A stretch of 6,202 nucleotides of DNA from an uncultured Devosia sp. Its GTDB lineage: Bacteria > Pseudomonadota > Alphaproteobacteria > Rhizobiales > Devosiaceae. A program made the position numbers and the translations under genes. The stretch is taken from NCBI GenBank assembly GCA_946481445.1, contig CAMLOA010000133.1, positions 1 to 6,202 on the forward strand, written 5' to 3'. This document shows positions 1 through 5,374 of this stretch, one piece after another. Below the pieces are notes generated by a model. That model saw only the letters and a program-made list of their open reading frames with translations, was not told the DNA's origin and searched no databases. The stretch's first letter is position 1, and every line of letters begins with the position of its first letter.

Positions 1-451
1 CATCCTCGCCCGCGTCGTCGGCCTGTTCTCGGCGCGTGGCTACAATATCGAAAGCCTGACGGTCAGCGAGACCGAACATGGCCGCCGACTTAGTCGCATC
101 ACGGTTGTCGTTACTGCCACGCCCAAGGTGCTGTCCCAGATCAAGGTGCAACTCGAGCGCCTGGTGCCGGTGCATCGCGTGCACGACCTCACGGCGGAGG
201 GGCAGTCCCTGGAGCGCGAGCTGGCGCTGATCAAGGTGGCAGGCTCCGGCGATCATCGCGCCGAAACCCTGCGCCTGGCCGATGCGTTCCGTGCGCAGAT
301 CGTTGACGCCACCGTGGAAAGCTTCGTCTTCGAGGTTACCGGCAAGCCCGGCAAGATCGACAGCTTCATCGCCCTGATGCAGCCGCTGGGCCTTGTGGAA
401 GTTGTCCGCACCGGCCTTGCCGCCATTTCGCGCGGCCCGCAGAGCATGTAG
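1..451 (+). CDS. ilvN: Acetolactate synthase small (regulatory) subunit, 3' part
   Basis: Regulatory subunit of acetohydroxyacid synthase, the first common enzyme of valine, leucine and isoleucine synthesis. It activates the catalytic subunit and confers valine feedback inhibition in the cytoplasm. The frame is open from base 2 to a TAG at 449-451, giving 149 visible residues. Comparison with family members of roughly 160-180 residues suggests only about 15-25 N-terminal residues are missing. The ACT-domain signature GLFSARGYNIESLTV is at visible residues 7-21; its RGYN asparagine lies at the valine-binding interface in known family members. LSRITVVV and LERLVPVHRV follow. The second half (ERELALIKV, FRAQIVDAT, FEVTGKPGKIDSFIALM, VEVVRTGLAAISRG) matches the C-terminal domain of IlvN/IlvH. 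The catalytic gene ilvI/ilvB is normally just upstream, outside the window. An internal GTG at 128 is not the start, because homology continues upstream of it. Family assignment is very secure. Confidence 0.96.
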   Translation, partial: ILARVVGLFSARGYNIESLTVSETEHGRRLSRITVVVTATPKVLSQIKVQLERLVPVHRVHDLTAEGQSLERELALIKVAGSGDHRAETLRLADAFRAQIVDATVESFVFEVTGKPGKIDSFIALMQPLGLVEVVRTGLAAISRGPQSM

Positions 452-465
452 CCCATTGCCCGCGC

Positions 466-500
466 GCCCCCGGCAACGCTAAATCTAGCGTGCCGGGGGC
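466..500 (+). terminator. Strong GC hairpin after ilvN, possible terminator or attenuator
   Basis: A 10-bp arm (466-475, GCCCCCGGCA) pairs perfectly with 491-500. After one bulged A (476), a further 5 bp form (CGCTA 477-481 with TAGCG 486-490), closing a 4-nt loop. The stem is 15 bp. No T-tract follows: the next bases are AGGGGG, the likely Shine-Dalgarno of the gene starting at 512. It may therefore be a poor intrinsic terminator, a 3'-end stabiliser of the ilvN message, or an element that modulates expression of the next gene. That it folds is near certain; its role is inferred. Confidence 0.55.
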
Positions 501-511
501 AGGGGGATGGA

Positions 512-1192
512 ATGCTGCTGTGGAGCGCGATCGCGGTCTTGTGCCTGGCCCTGGCCGGGCTCACGACAATCATCCTGTTCGATGTGCGTGCCAAGGGCTG
601 GCCCAATTGGGTCAGCACACTGCGTGACTGGCAAAGCACTTTGGGTACCGTGGCAGGCTTCCTCAGTGCGGCGGGTGCCCTGATGCTGAGTTCGGCCATC
701 CAGAGCAATGCCGAGGCGGAGCGGGCCGCCCGGGCCGCCGCCGCCATCGGCCAGGCATTGGCCTATGAGGTTGAGCGCATGGTCGGGCCGCTGCAGACGG
801 CCTACAGCATTGCCACAACCATCAGCCCGGGGGATGCCGCTCTGCCCCATGTCTGCACCAATCTGATGCGAGACATGCTGCAGACCCTGGTCGACGCCAC
901 GCCCGTCTATGACGCGGTATTGGGGCAGACGCCGGATTTCGGGGACTACAACCTCGCCCTGTTCACCCGCATCTATGCCTATTTCCATGACTTCCGCCGC
1001 GAGATCGGCACGGATGCCGAGACGCGATGCCAGGCAAACCCAGCCGGCGAGATCGAGTATGTGAAGCAGATCATGCGCAGCGGATTTGCCTATTATCAGC
1101 TTGTGGCCGCGTCCTACCCTGCGGTAACCCCTCTGCAGGACGGCATCTTGCCGGCGCCTGATAACACCAGCACCCCGCCCGGCCCGCAATGA
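512..1192 (+). CDS. Uncharacterised two-TM membrane protein
   Basis: I do not recognise a named family for this 226-residue protein. Residues about 4-23 form a hydrophobic N-terminal segment (signal anchor or first TM). A second hydrophobic segment lies at about 44-63, preceded by RDWQ (residues 38-41), a pattern common in small proteobacterial membrane proteins of unknown function. An alanine- and glutamate-rich stretch (about 64-90) looks helical and possibly coiled-coil. The rest is soluble, with cysteines at 115 and 173 and a Pro/Ser/Thr-rich tail. The start is supported by AGGGGG at 501-506, 5 nt before the ATG. The stop overlaps the pdxJ start as ATGA, so the two are probably translated together. 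The long frame on the opposite strand (485-1189) has no recognisable family and is taken as a shadow. It is a real gene by coupling, RBS and plausible topology; function unknown. Confidence 0.78.
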   Translation: MLLWSAIAVLCLALAGLTTIILFDVRAKGWPNWVSTLRDWQSTLGTVAGFLSAAGALMLSSAIQSNAEAERAARAAAAIGQALAYEVERMVGPLQTAYSIATTISPGDAALPHVCTNLMRDMLQTLVDATPVYDAVLGQTPDFGDYNLALFTRIYAYFHDFRREIGTDAETRCQANPAGEIEYVKQIMRSGFAYYQLVAASYPAVTPLQDGILPAPDNTSTPPGPQ

Positions 1193-1932
1193 CCCTGCTT
1201 TCAGTCAACCTCAATGCCGTCGCTCAGTTGCGCAACCGGCGCGATCTGCCGTGGCCCAGCGTCGTCGGCATTGCCCGCGTCGTTCTCGATGCCGGCGCCA
1301 GCGGTGTCACCGTGCATCCCCGGCCCGACGAACGGCACATTCGCCGCACGGATGTCTTCGACCTGGCCGCATTGCTGGGCGAGGAATATCCCGAAGCCGA
1401 GTTCAATATCGAAGGCTATCCCAGCGAGGATTTCCTCGAGCTGGTCGAGACGGTCGATCCGCACCAGGTGACACTGGTCCCGGACGATCCCGCCCAGGCG
1501 ACCTCGGATCACGGCTGGGACTTCGCGGGCAAGGGGAACTTCCTGACATCGGTGGTGCAGCGCCTGCGCAAGCCCGGGCGACGCGTGTCGCTCTTCTGTG
1601 ACCCTGATGCAGGGGAGGCGGGCGCCGCTGCGGCCAAGGCCACCGGGGCGGATCGTATCGAGCTGTTTACCGGACCATACGGCGCCTGCCATGACTCGCC
1701 CGAGCGGGCGGAATCGGAACTGCGCAGTCTCGCCGAGACGGCCCGAGCCGCACGCGCGGCCGGCCTGGGGCTCAACGCCGGGCACGACCTCACCCTGGCC
1801 AATCTGCCGGCCTTCCAGGCGGCGGTCCCGGGCATCGACGAGGTGTCGATCGGCCATGGGATTACTGCCGACGCCCTGCTTGTCGGATTTGCGGAAGCGG
1901 TGCGGCAGTACAGGGAAGTGCTTGGCAGCTGA
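1189..1932 (+). CDS. pdxJ: Pyridoxine 5'-phosphate synthase
   Basis: PdxJ condenses 1-deoxy-D-xylulose 5-phosphate with 3-amino-2-oxopropyl phosphate to give pyridoxine 5'-phosphate, the ring-closing step of the DXP-dependent vitamin B6 pathway, in the cytoplasm. The 247-residue length is normal for this TIM-barrel enzyme. The expected catalytic residues are visible: H43 in [12 protein letters not shown]75 in FNIEGYP, E158 in IELFTG, H199 in NAGHDLT, and the phosphate-binding G222-H223 in IGHGI. At the N terminus it reads [10 protein letters not shown], where E. coli PdxJ has NIDHIATLRN, so the Asp-His pair that helps bind DXP is Asn-Ala (N9, A10). I recall this form, with PWPSV and TSDHGWDF, as standard in alphaproteobacteria. 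The ATG overlaps the stop of the preceding membrane-protein gene (ATGA), implying translational coupling; no separate strong Shine-Dalgarno is evident. The assignment is secure. Confidence 0.95.
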   Translation: MTLLSVNLNAVAQLRNRRDLPWPSVVGIARVVLDAGASGVTVHPRPDERHIRRTDVFDLAALLGEEYPEAEFNIEGYPSEDFLELVETVDPHQVTLVPDDPAQATSDHGWDFAGKGNFLTSVVQRLRKPGRRVSLFCDPDAGEAGAAAAKATGADRIELFTGPYGACHDSPERAESELRSLAETARAARAAGLGLNAGHDLTLANLPAFQAAVPGIDEVSIGHGITADALLVGFAEAVRQYREVLGS

Positions 1933-1956
1933 CCGGGGTCGATTGTCGTCCATTGG

Positions 1957-1967
1957 CGAACGGTTCG
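1957..1967 (+). repeat. Short perfect dyad downstream of pdxJ
   Basis: CGAAC-G-GTTCG is a perfect 5-1-5 inverted repeat, 25 bases after the pdxJ stop. As RNA it would give at best a 4-bp hairpin with a 3-nt loop and is not followed by a T-run, so it is a poor terminator. It could be a protein-binding half-operator or chance. No other terminator is visible after pdxJ. Confidence 0.25.
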
Positions 1968-2017
1968 TTGCCCCTTCGCGCACAGCTCAATCAAAACGTC
2001 AGCATCCGTGACTAATC

Positions 2018-2046
2018 GTGATGAAACCGTAGGTTTCACTGATACT
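2018..2046 (+). promoter_or_regulatory. Candidate sigma-70 type promoter of the flavin reductase gene
   Basis: A weak -35-like GTGATG (2018-2023) is separated by 17 bp from GATACT (2041-2046), which matches 4 of 6 positions of TATAAT. Initiation about 7 nt downstream would fall at the GG of 2052-2054, where the structured leader begins. The -35 match is poor, as expected of a regulated promoter, and the spacer holds the palindrome at 2022-2038. This is inference from spacing and position; no experimental start is known. Confidence 0.35.
2022..2038 (+). promoter_or_regulatory. 17-bp palindrome, candidate repressor operator
   Basis: TGAAACC-GTA-GGTTTCA is a perfect 7-3-7 inverted repeat. It lies in the spacer of the candidate promoter, overlapping the end of its -35 element, where a bound dimer would block RNA polymerase. 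Flavin and quinone reductase genes of this type are often controlled by redox- or quinone-sensing MarR, HxlR or TetR regulators, but no regulator gene lies in the window, so the protein is unknown. The repeat is seen directly; its function is inferred. Confidence 0.45.
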
Positions 2047-2052
2047 TACACG

Positions 2053-2168
2053 GGTGTGCCCTAGGCATGGCATTGTCCCCGCGCAACAAACAAGTGCCTC
2101 CTTGTGAGGACTCGAACTGGGCACTTATATCGCCTCAGTTACGATTTGTTACCAAGGAGGGCACACCA
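2053..2168 (+). promoter_or_regulatory. Structured 5' leader with switchable Shine-Dalgarno pairing
   Basis: Several complementary segments are visible. P1: 2053-2062 (GGTGTGCCCT) pairs perfectly over 10 bp with 2158-2167 (AGGGCACACC), joining the likely 5' end to the bases just before the start codon. P2: AACAAA 2085-2090 with TTTGTT 2145-2150. P3: AAGTGCC 2092-2098 with GGCACTT 2120-2126, capped by TCCT 2099-2102 with AGGA 2107-2110. P1, P2 and P3 nest without conflict. As an alternative, CCTCCTTG 2097-2104 is a perfect 8-nt complement of CAAGGAGG 2153-2160, which holds the whole Shine-Dalgarno. Forming that anti-SD helix breaks both P1 and P3, so the states exclude each other. GTTAC is also repeated at 2138 and 2148, one helical turn apart. 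This layout fits a cis-acting translational switch. I do not recognise a known riboswitch class, and ligand or trigger is unknown. Confidence 0.5.
2154..2160 (+). promoter_or_regulatory. Strong Shine-Dalgarno that fixes the start at 2169
   Basis: AAGGAGG is a full match to the anti-16S sequence, 8 nt before the ATG at 2169. It rules in that ATG over the in-frame ATG at 2067, which has no Shine-Dalgarno and would add 34 residues unlike the family. The site is also the target of the leader's anti-SD segment. Confidence 0.9.
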
Positions 2169-2783
2169 ATGTCCAAACTCAAGATTGCCGTGATCGTCTC
2201 GTCCACCCGCCCGACCCGCTTTGGCGACAAGCCGGCGCAGTGGATCCTCGACAAGGCCAATGAACGCGCCGAAATCCAGGCGGAACTGGTTGACCTGCGC
2301 GACTTCGATCTGCCGTTCTTCGACGAAATGGCCTCCAACCTGTGGATGCCCTCGTCCAACCCGAAGGCCGTGGCCTGGCAGAACAAGGTCAGCGAGTATG
2401 ACGGCTATATCTTCGTGGTCGCCGAATACAACCGCTCGATCACCGGCGCCCTGAAGAACGCGCTCGACCAGGCCTATGTGAACTGGAACAAGAAGCCTTT
2501 CGGCATCGTGGGCTATGGCACCGTCGGTGCGGCTCGTGCCGCCGAACACCTGCGTACCATCGGCACCGAGCTGCAGATGGTCTCGACGCGCTCGGCCGTG
2601 CATGTCGGCGGTGCCGACTTCTTTGCAGTCCATCCGCTGGGCGGGCAGAACAAGCCGTTCGCAGAAATCGAAGGCTCCATCGGCGGCGGTGCCAAGGACA
2701 TGCTCGACCAGTTGATCTGGTGGGGCAATGCGACCAAGGCGGCGCGCGAGGAAGACGCGGCGCTGGCCGAAGCAGCCGAATAA
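2169..2783 (+). CDS. NAD(P)H-dependent FMN reductase family flavoprotein
   Basis: A 204-residue flavodoxin-like protein of the FMN_red superfamily, which includes NADPH:FMN, quinone, azo and chromate reductases. Members bind FMN and reduce flavins, quinones or other acceptors in the cytoplasm. After the first beta strand (KIAVIV), the loop SSTRPTR (residues 11-17) is the FMN-phosphate binding loop. AEYNRSITGALKNALD (from residue 85) is the second FMN-contacting signature. FGIVGYGTVGAARAAEHLR (about 112-130) is the third conserved block. It ends in an Ala/Glu-rich helix. The start at 2169 follows an excellent Shine-Dalgarno, and the fold begins immediately, as is usual for the family. An in-frame ATG at 2067 would extend it with leader sequence and is rejected. 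The gene stands alone, with a candidate operator and structured leader upstream and hairpins downstream, so it is probably a regulated monocistronic unit. The exact substrate cannot be read from sequence. Confidence 0.92.
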   Translation: MSKLKIAVIVSSTRPTRFGDKPAQWILDKANERAEIQAELVDLRDFDLPFFDEMASNLWMPSSNPKAVAWQNKVSEYDGYIFVVAEYNRSITGALKNALDQAYVNWNKKPFGIVGYGTVGAARAAEHLRTIGTELQMVSTRSAVHVGGADFFAVHPLGGQNKPFAEIEGSIGGGAKDMLDQLIWWGNATKAAREEDAALAEAAE

Positions 2784-2787
2784 GCTT

Positions 2788-2810
2788 CGAAGACCTCCTA
2801 GTCTTCGTTT
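2788..2810 (+). terminator. Small hairpin plus TTT after the flavin reductase gene
   Basis: CGAAGAC (2788-2794) pairs over 7 bp with GTCTTCG (2801-2807) across a 6-nt loop, followed by TTT, 4 bases after the stop codon. The short T-run makes it weak alone; it may act with the larger hairpin at 2818-2843. Confidence 0.4.
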
Positions 2811-2817
2811 ACCGGCA

Positions 2818-2843
2818 GGGGCTTCTCCGCAAGGGGAGGCCCC
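2818..2843 (+). terminator. Stable GCAA-tetraloop hairpin, probable terminator
   Basis: GGGGCTTCTCC (2818-2828) pairs with GGGGAGGCCCC (2833-2843) as an 11-bp stem with two G-T wobbles, closed by a GCAA tetraloop (GNRA type, 2829-2832). It is followed by GGCTGCTTT, only a short T-run. Its position between the flavin reductase gene and the kup promoter fits an intrinsic terminator. Confidence 0.6.
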
Positions 2844-2873
2844 GGCTGCTTTGGGCATTGTGGTATGGGGGTG

Positions 2874-2902
2874 TTGTGTGTGACCTTGGCCGGGTGTATA
2901 GC
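2874..2902 (+). promoter_or_regulatory. Candidate kup promoter
   Basis: TTGTGT (2874-2879), a 17-bp spacer and TATAGC (2897-2902) resemble a sigma-70 promoter (TTG kept in the -35, TATA kept in the -10). A start near 2909 would leave a leader of about 30 nt before the kup ATG. It lies after the terminator hairpins, which supports kup being a separate transcription unit. Pattern-based only. Confidence 0.4.
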
Positions 2903-2938
2903 GGCGCCCGCCTTTAACCAACGAGAGCCCCCAAGCTC

Positions 2939-4864
2939 ATGACGCGTACGAACACGTCCGGCAGCGATGCCGGTGTCGTAGCTCCCGAACAGGCCAATCA
3001 CACAGTGCAGAACCTGCCGTTGCTCGTTTTGGGCGCGCTGGGCGTTGTTTTTGGCGACATCGGAACAAGCCCGCTCTACGCGTTTCGCGAAGCACTGCAC
3101 GCGACGACCCACGGCAATGTCCTGCCCAGCTCCAGTGAGGTGCTGGGCCTTCTATCCCTCATCCTGTGGGCGCTGACGCTGATCGTGACGGTGAAATACG
3201 TCGTGTTCGTGCTGCGCGCCGACAACAATGGCGAGGGCGGCACGCTGTCCTTGATGTCTCTCGCGCGCAGCGCGGTCCTTTCCGGACAGACCGTCGTGCT
3301 GTGGCTCGGGCTCATCGGCGCCGCGCTGTTCTTTGGCGATGCCATCATCACCCCGGCGATCTCGGTTCTGTCTGCCGTGGAAGGCCTGCAGGTGGTTCAG
3401 CCGCGGCTGGCCCCCTGGATCGTGCCGGTGACGATTGCCATCATCTGCGGCCTGTTCGTGGTGCAGCGGTTCGGCACAGGGAAGGTGGCGGCCGTATTCG
3501 GGCCCATCACCGCAATCTGGTTTCTGGCCCTGGGTGTCTCTGGCTTCGTTCATATTTCGGAAGCGCCGCAGGTCCTGCTCGCCGTCAACCCGTTCTACGG
3601 CGCCGCGTTCATCGCCGATCACACGGGCATCGCGCTGATCGTACTTGGTGCGGTGTTTCTGGCGGTGACAGGCGCCGAGGCCCTCTATGTCGATCTCGGC
3701 CATTTCGGGCGGCGGCCAATCATCCTGGGCTGGCTGCTGGTCGTGTTTCCCTGCCTCCTACTCAACTATTTCGGGCAGGGCGCATTCGTGCTGGCGCATC
3801 CGGAGGCCGCTGAAAACCCGTTCTTCCTCATGCAGGCAGACTGGGCCCGAATCCCCATGATCATCCTGGCGACCCTGGCGACGGTGATCGCCAGCCAGGC
3901 GGTCATTTCGGGTGCCTATTCGCTGGCGCGGCAGGCCATGCACCTCAACCTGCTGCCGCGCCTGCATGTCCTGCACACGTCTGAGACCCAGAGCGGGCAG
4001 ATCTACATGCCGCAGGTCAACACGCTCCTTTTCCTCGCCGTGATTGCACTGGTCATCGGCTTCCGCAGCTCGAGCGGCCTTTCGGCGGCCTATGGCATCG
4101 CCGTCACGGGCGAGATGCTTGTCACCGCCATATTGCTCTTCATCGTCATGCGCCGGATCTGGCGCTGGGCCCTGCCGGCCGCTCTGGGCGTGGTCATTCC
4201 GCTCGGGCTGATCGATCTCGGCTTCTTCATTGCCAACCTCGCCAAGTTCCTGCAGGGCGGCTGGGTACCGGCCGTGGTTGCGGTAATTCTCATCACCATC
4301 ATGGCCACCTGGCTCGCCGGCCGGGCGCGGCTGGGCGAAAAGACCCGCCGTGACGAGGTGCCGCTGCAGTTCCTCGTCGACAACCTGTCCAAGAAGAAGC
4401 CCACCATCGTTCCAGGTACGGCCATCTTCCTCACCAGCGATATCGAAGGCGCGCCGACTGCGCTGCTGCACAGCCTCAAGCACTACAAGGTGCTGCATGA
4501 GCAGAACGTCATTCTCACCGTTCGCACCTCGGCCTCGCCCCGCGTCCCGGACGACGAAAAGGTCACGATCGACGCCTATAACGAGCTGTTCTTCCGGGTA
4601 GTGGTGACCTTCGGCTACATGGAAAGCCCCAACATACCCAAGGCGCTGGCCCTGGGCCGCAAGCTGGGCTGGAAGTTCGACATCATGTCGACCTCCTTCT
4701 TCCTGTCGCGGCGTTCGCTGAAACCGGGCAAGAAGGCCAATATCCTCACCTATTGGCAGGACCGCCTGTTCACGCGCCTCGCCAAGAATGCCAGCGACGC
4801 GACGGAATACTTCCACATTCCGACCGGGCGCGTGGTGGAAATCGGCACGCAGGTTGTGCTGTAG
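2939..4864 (+). CDS. kup: Low-affinity potassium uptake protein Kup
   Basis: Kup (KUP/HAK/KT family) imports K+ across the cytoplasmic membrane, probably in symport with H+. The 641 residues compare with 622 in E. coli; most of the excess is a longer N-terminal tail of about 17 residues. GVVFGDIGTSPLY has D40 at the position of E. coli D23. The hallmark NNGEGG is at 96-101, GDAIITPAISVLSAVEG starts at 133, and AEALYVDLGHFG (E247) is present. Twelve hydrophobic segments can be counted up to about residue 460, followed by a cytoplasmic C-terminal domain containing FLTSDIEGAPTALLHSLKH and FGYMESPNIPKAL. The first in the pair FFG(E/D) is Asp (D134) here, where E. coli has Glu, a conservative change I recall in rhizobial homologues. 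The ATG is preceded only by a weak purine run (GAGAG, 2923-2927), but it gives a sensible N terminus. The gene has its own candidate promoter and converges with the next gene. Confidence 0.96.
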   Translation: MTRTNTSGSDAGVVAPEQANHTVQNLPLLVLGALGVVFGDIGTSPLYAFREALHATTHGNVLPSSSEVLGLLSLILWALTLIVTVKYVVFVLRADNNGEGGTLSLMSLARSAVLSGQTVVLWLGLIGAALFFGDAIITPAISVLSAVEGLQVVQPRLAPWIVPVTIAIICGLFVVQRFGTGKVAAVFGPITAIWFLALGVSGFVHISEAPQVLLAVNPFYGAAFIADHTGIALIVLGAVFLAVTGAEALYVDLGHFGRRPIILGWLLVVFPCLLLNYFGQGAFVLAHPEAAENPFFLMQADWARIPMIILATLATVIASQAVISGAYSLARQAMHLNLLPRLHVLHTSETQSGQIYMPQVNTLLFLAVIALVIGFRSSSGLSAAYGIAVTGEMLVTAILLFIVMRRIWRWALPAALGVVIPLGLIDLGFFIANLAKFLQGGWVPAVVAVILITIMATWLAGRARLGEKTRRDEVPLQFLVDNLSKKKPTIVPGTAIFLTSDIEGAPTALLHSLKHYKVLHEQNVILTVRTSASPRVPDDEKVTIDAYNELFFRVVVTFGYMESPNIPKALALGRKLGWKFDIMSTSFFLSRRSLKPGKKANILTYWQDRLFTRLAKNASDATEYFHIPTGRVVEIGTQVVL

Positions 4865-4867
4865 CGG

Positions 4868-5275
4868 CTACTTTTCCATGTCGGGGCAGACATAGGGTAT
4901 CGTTGCGGACACGTAACGCTGTTCGAGCATGTCGCTGCCCAGCTTGAGGTTGAGCACCATTTCGCTGTCGCTGAGGCTGGCGATATCGGCATTGATGGTC
5001 ATGCCGTCCTCGTCCCAGCTGATCGCCGTGTCCGAAACCTGCTGCCACTTGGATAACCGATAGGTCTCCCAGCAGGAATCGCTGACCAGGGTGCCGTCGG
5101 CCAGGAAGATCTGCATCGGCCCGGGCAATGCGGGATCGGCATCGGCACGGACCCAGACTTTGTTGAGCAGCGGATTGGCGCGGTCCTCGCCCTCCTCGGC
5201 ACCGGCCGGTACCGACATGCAGGTGCCCACGCCCCAGACGGTCATCAATGCGACGATCGCGGCCTTGGTATCCAT
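4868..5275 (-). CDS. Small exported protein, unknown function
   Basis: A 135-residue protein with a plausible Sec signal peptide: a short Lys-containing N terminus, hydrophobic core to about residue 20, and an AGA signal-peptidase site giving cleavage after residue 26 (SVPAGA before EEGE). C19 follows VGT, which is not a good lipobox, so a lipoprotein is less likely. The mature part (about 109 residues) has NPLLNKVWVR, MQIFLADGTLVSDSCWETYRLSKW and a C-terminal PYVCPD. C68 and C130 could form a periplasmic disulfide. The alternating beta-strand pattern and FLADGTL motif resemble META/HslJ-like or lipocalin-like small beta proteins, but this is a weak resemblance. An AGGGAG Shine-Dalgarno (complement of 5282-5287) lies 6 nt before the ATG. 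It converges with kup, with 3 bases between the stop codons, and lies 99 bases downstream of the PAP2 gene on the same strand, possibly co-transcribed with it. Real gene; function unknown. Confidence 0.82.
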   Translation of the reverse strand: MDTKAAIVALMTVWGVGTCMSVPAGAEEGEDRANPLLNKVWVRADADPALPGPMQIFLADGTLVSDSCWETYRLSKWQQVSDTAISWDEDGMTINADIASLSDSEMVLNLKLGSDMLEQRYVSATIPYVCPDMEK

Positions 5276-5338
5276 GGCAATCTCCCTGCGGCTGCCGGTG
5301 ATCTGGTGATCCCGGTTCGATGGCGCAAGGGTAAGGGA

Positions 5339-5362
5339 CCAAACGCGGCGATTTTGCGTTGG
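5339..5362 (-). terminator. Weak hairpin between the two minus-strand genes
   Basis: CCAA plus CGC (5339-5342, 5344-5346, one bulged A) pairs with GCGTTGG (5356-5362) as a 7-bp stem with a 9-nt loop, 12 bases past the stop of the PAP2 gene. No good T-run follows on the minus strand. It could reduce read-through into the downstream gene or be incidental. Confidence 0.25.
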
Positions 5363-5374
5363 GTCGATGACGGT

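Noticed and set aside
485..1189. Long minus-strand frame opposite the membrane-protein gene
   Set aside because: Its translation has no recognisable domain, hydrophobic pattern or ribosome site, and the plus-strand frame has coupling, RBS and TM segments. It is a GC-rich shadow frame.
2092..2126. tRNA-like T-arm, because the reverse complement contains AGTTCGAGTCC
   Set aside because: The arms beside the TTCGAGT loop do not pair as a T-stem, and no acceptor, D-arm or anticodon arm can be built around it. The segment is better explained by the leader hairpin.
2067..2168. In-frame N-terminal extension of the flavin reductase from an ATG at 2067
   Set aside because: There is no Shine-Dalgarno before it, the extra 34 residues do not resemble the family, and an excellent AAGGAGG directs initiation at 2169. 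The open frame is explained by a short GC-rich stretch without stops.
2053..2168. FMN (RFN) riboswitch or ROSE-type thermometer
   Set aside because: None of the conserved RFN blocks are present, and the ROSE anti-SD motif is absent; the anti-SD here is a plain perfect complement, so no known class is assigned.
3758..4816. 352-residue minus-strand frame inside kup
   Set aside because: It is entirely antisense to a full-length, well-conserved Kup and has a compositionally biased His/Glu/Arg/Gly-rich translation typical of shadow frames.
4861..4875. GTAG-CGG-CTAC followed by TTTT as a terminator at the end of kup
   Set aside because: A 4-bp stem with a 3-nt loop is too weak to terminate transcription.
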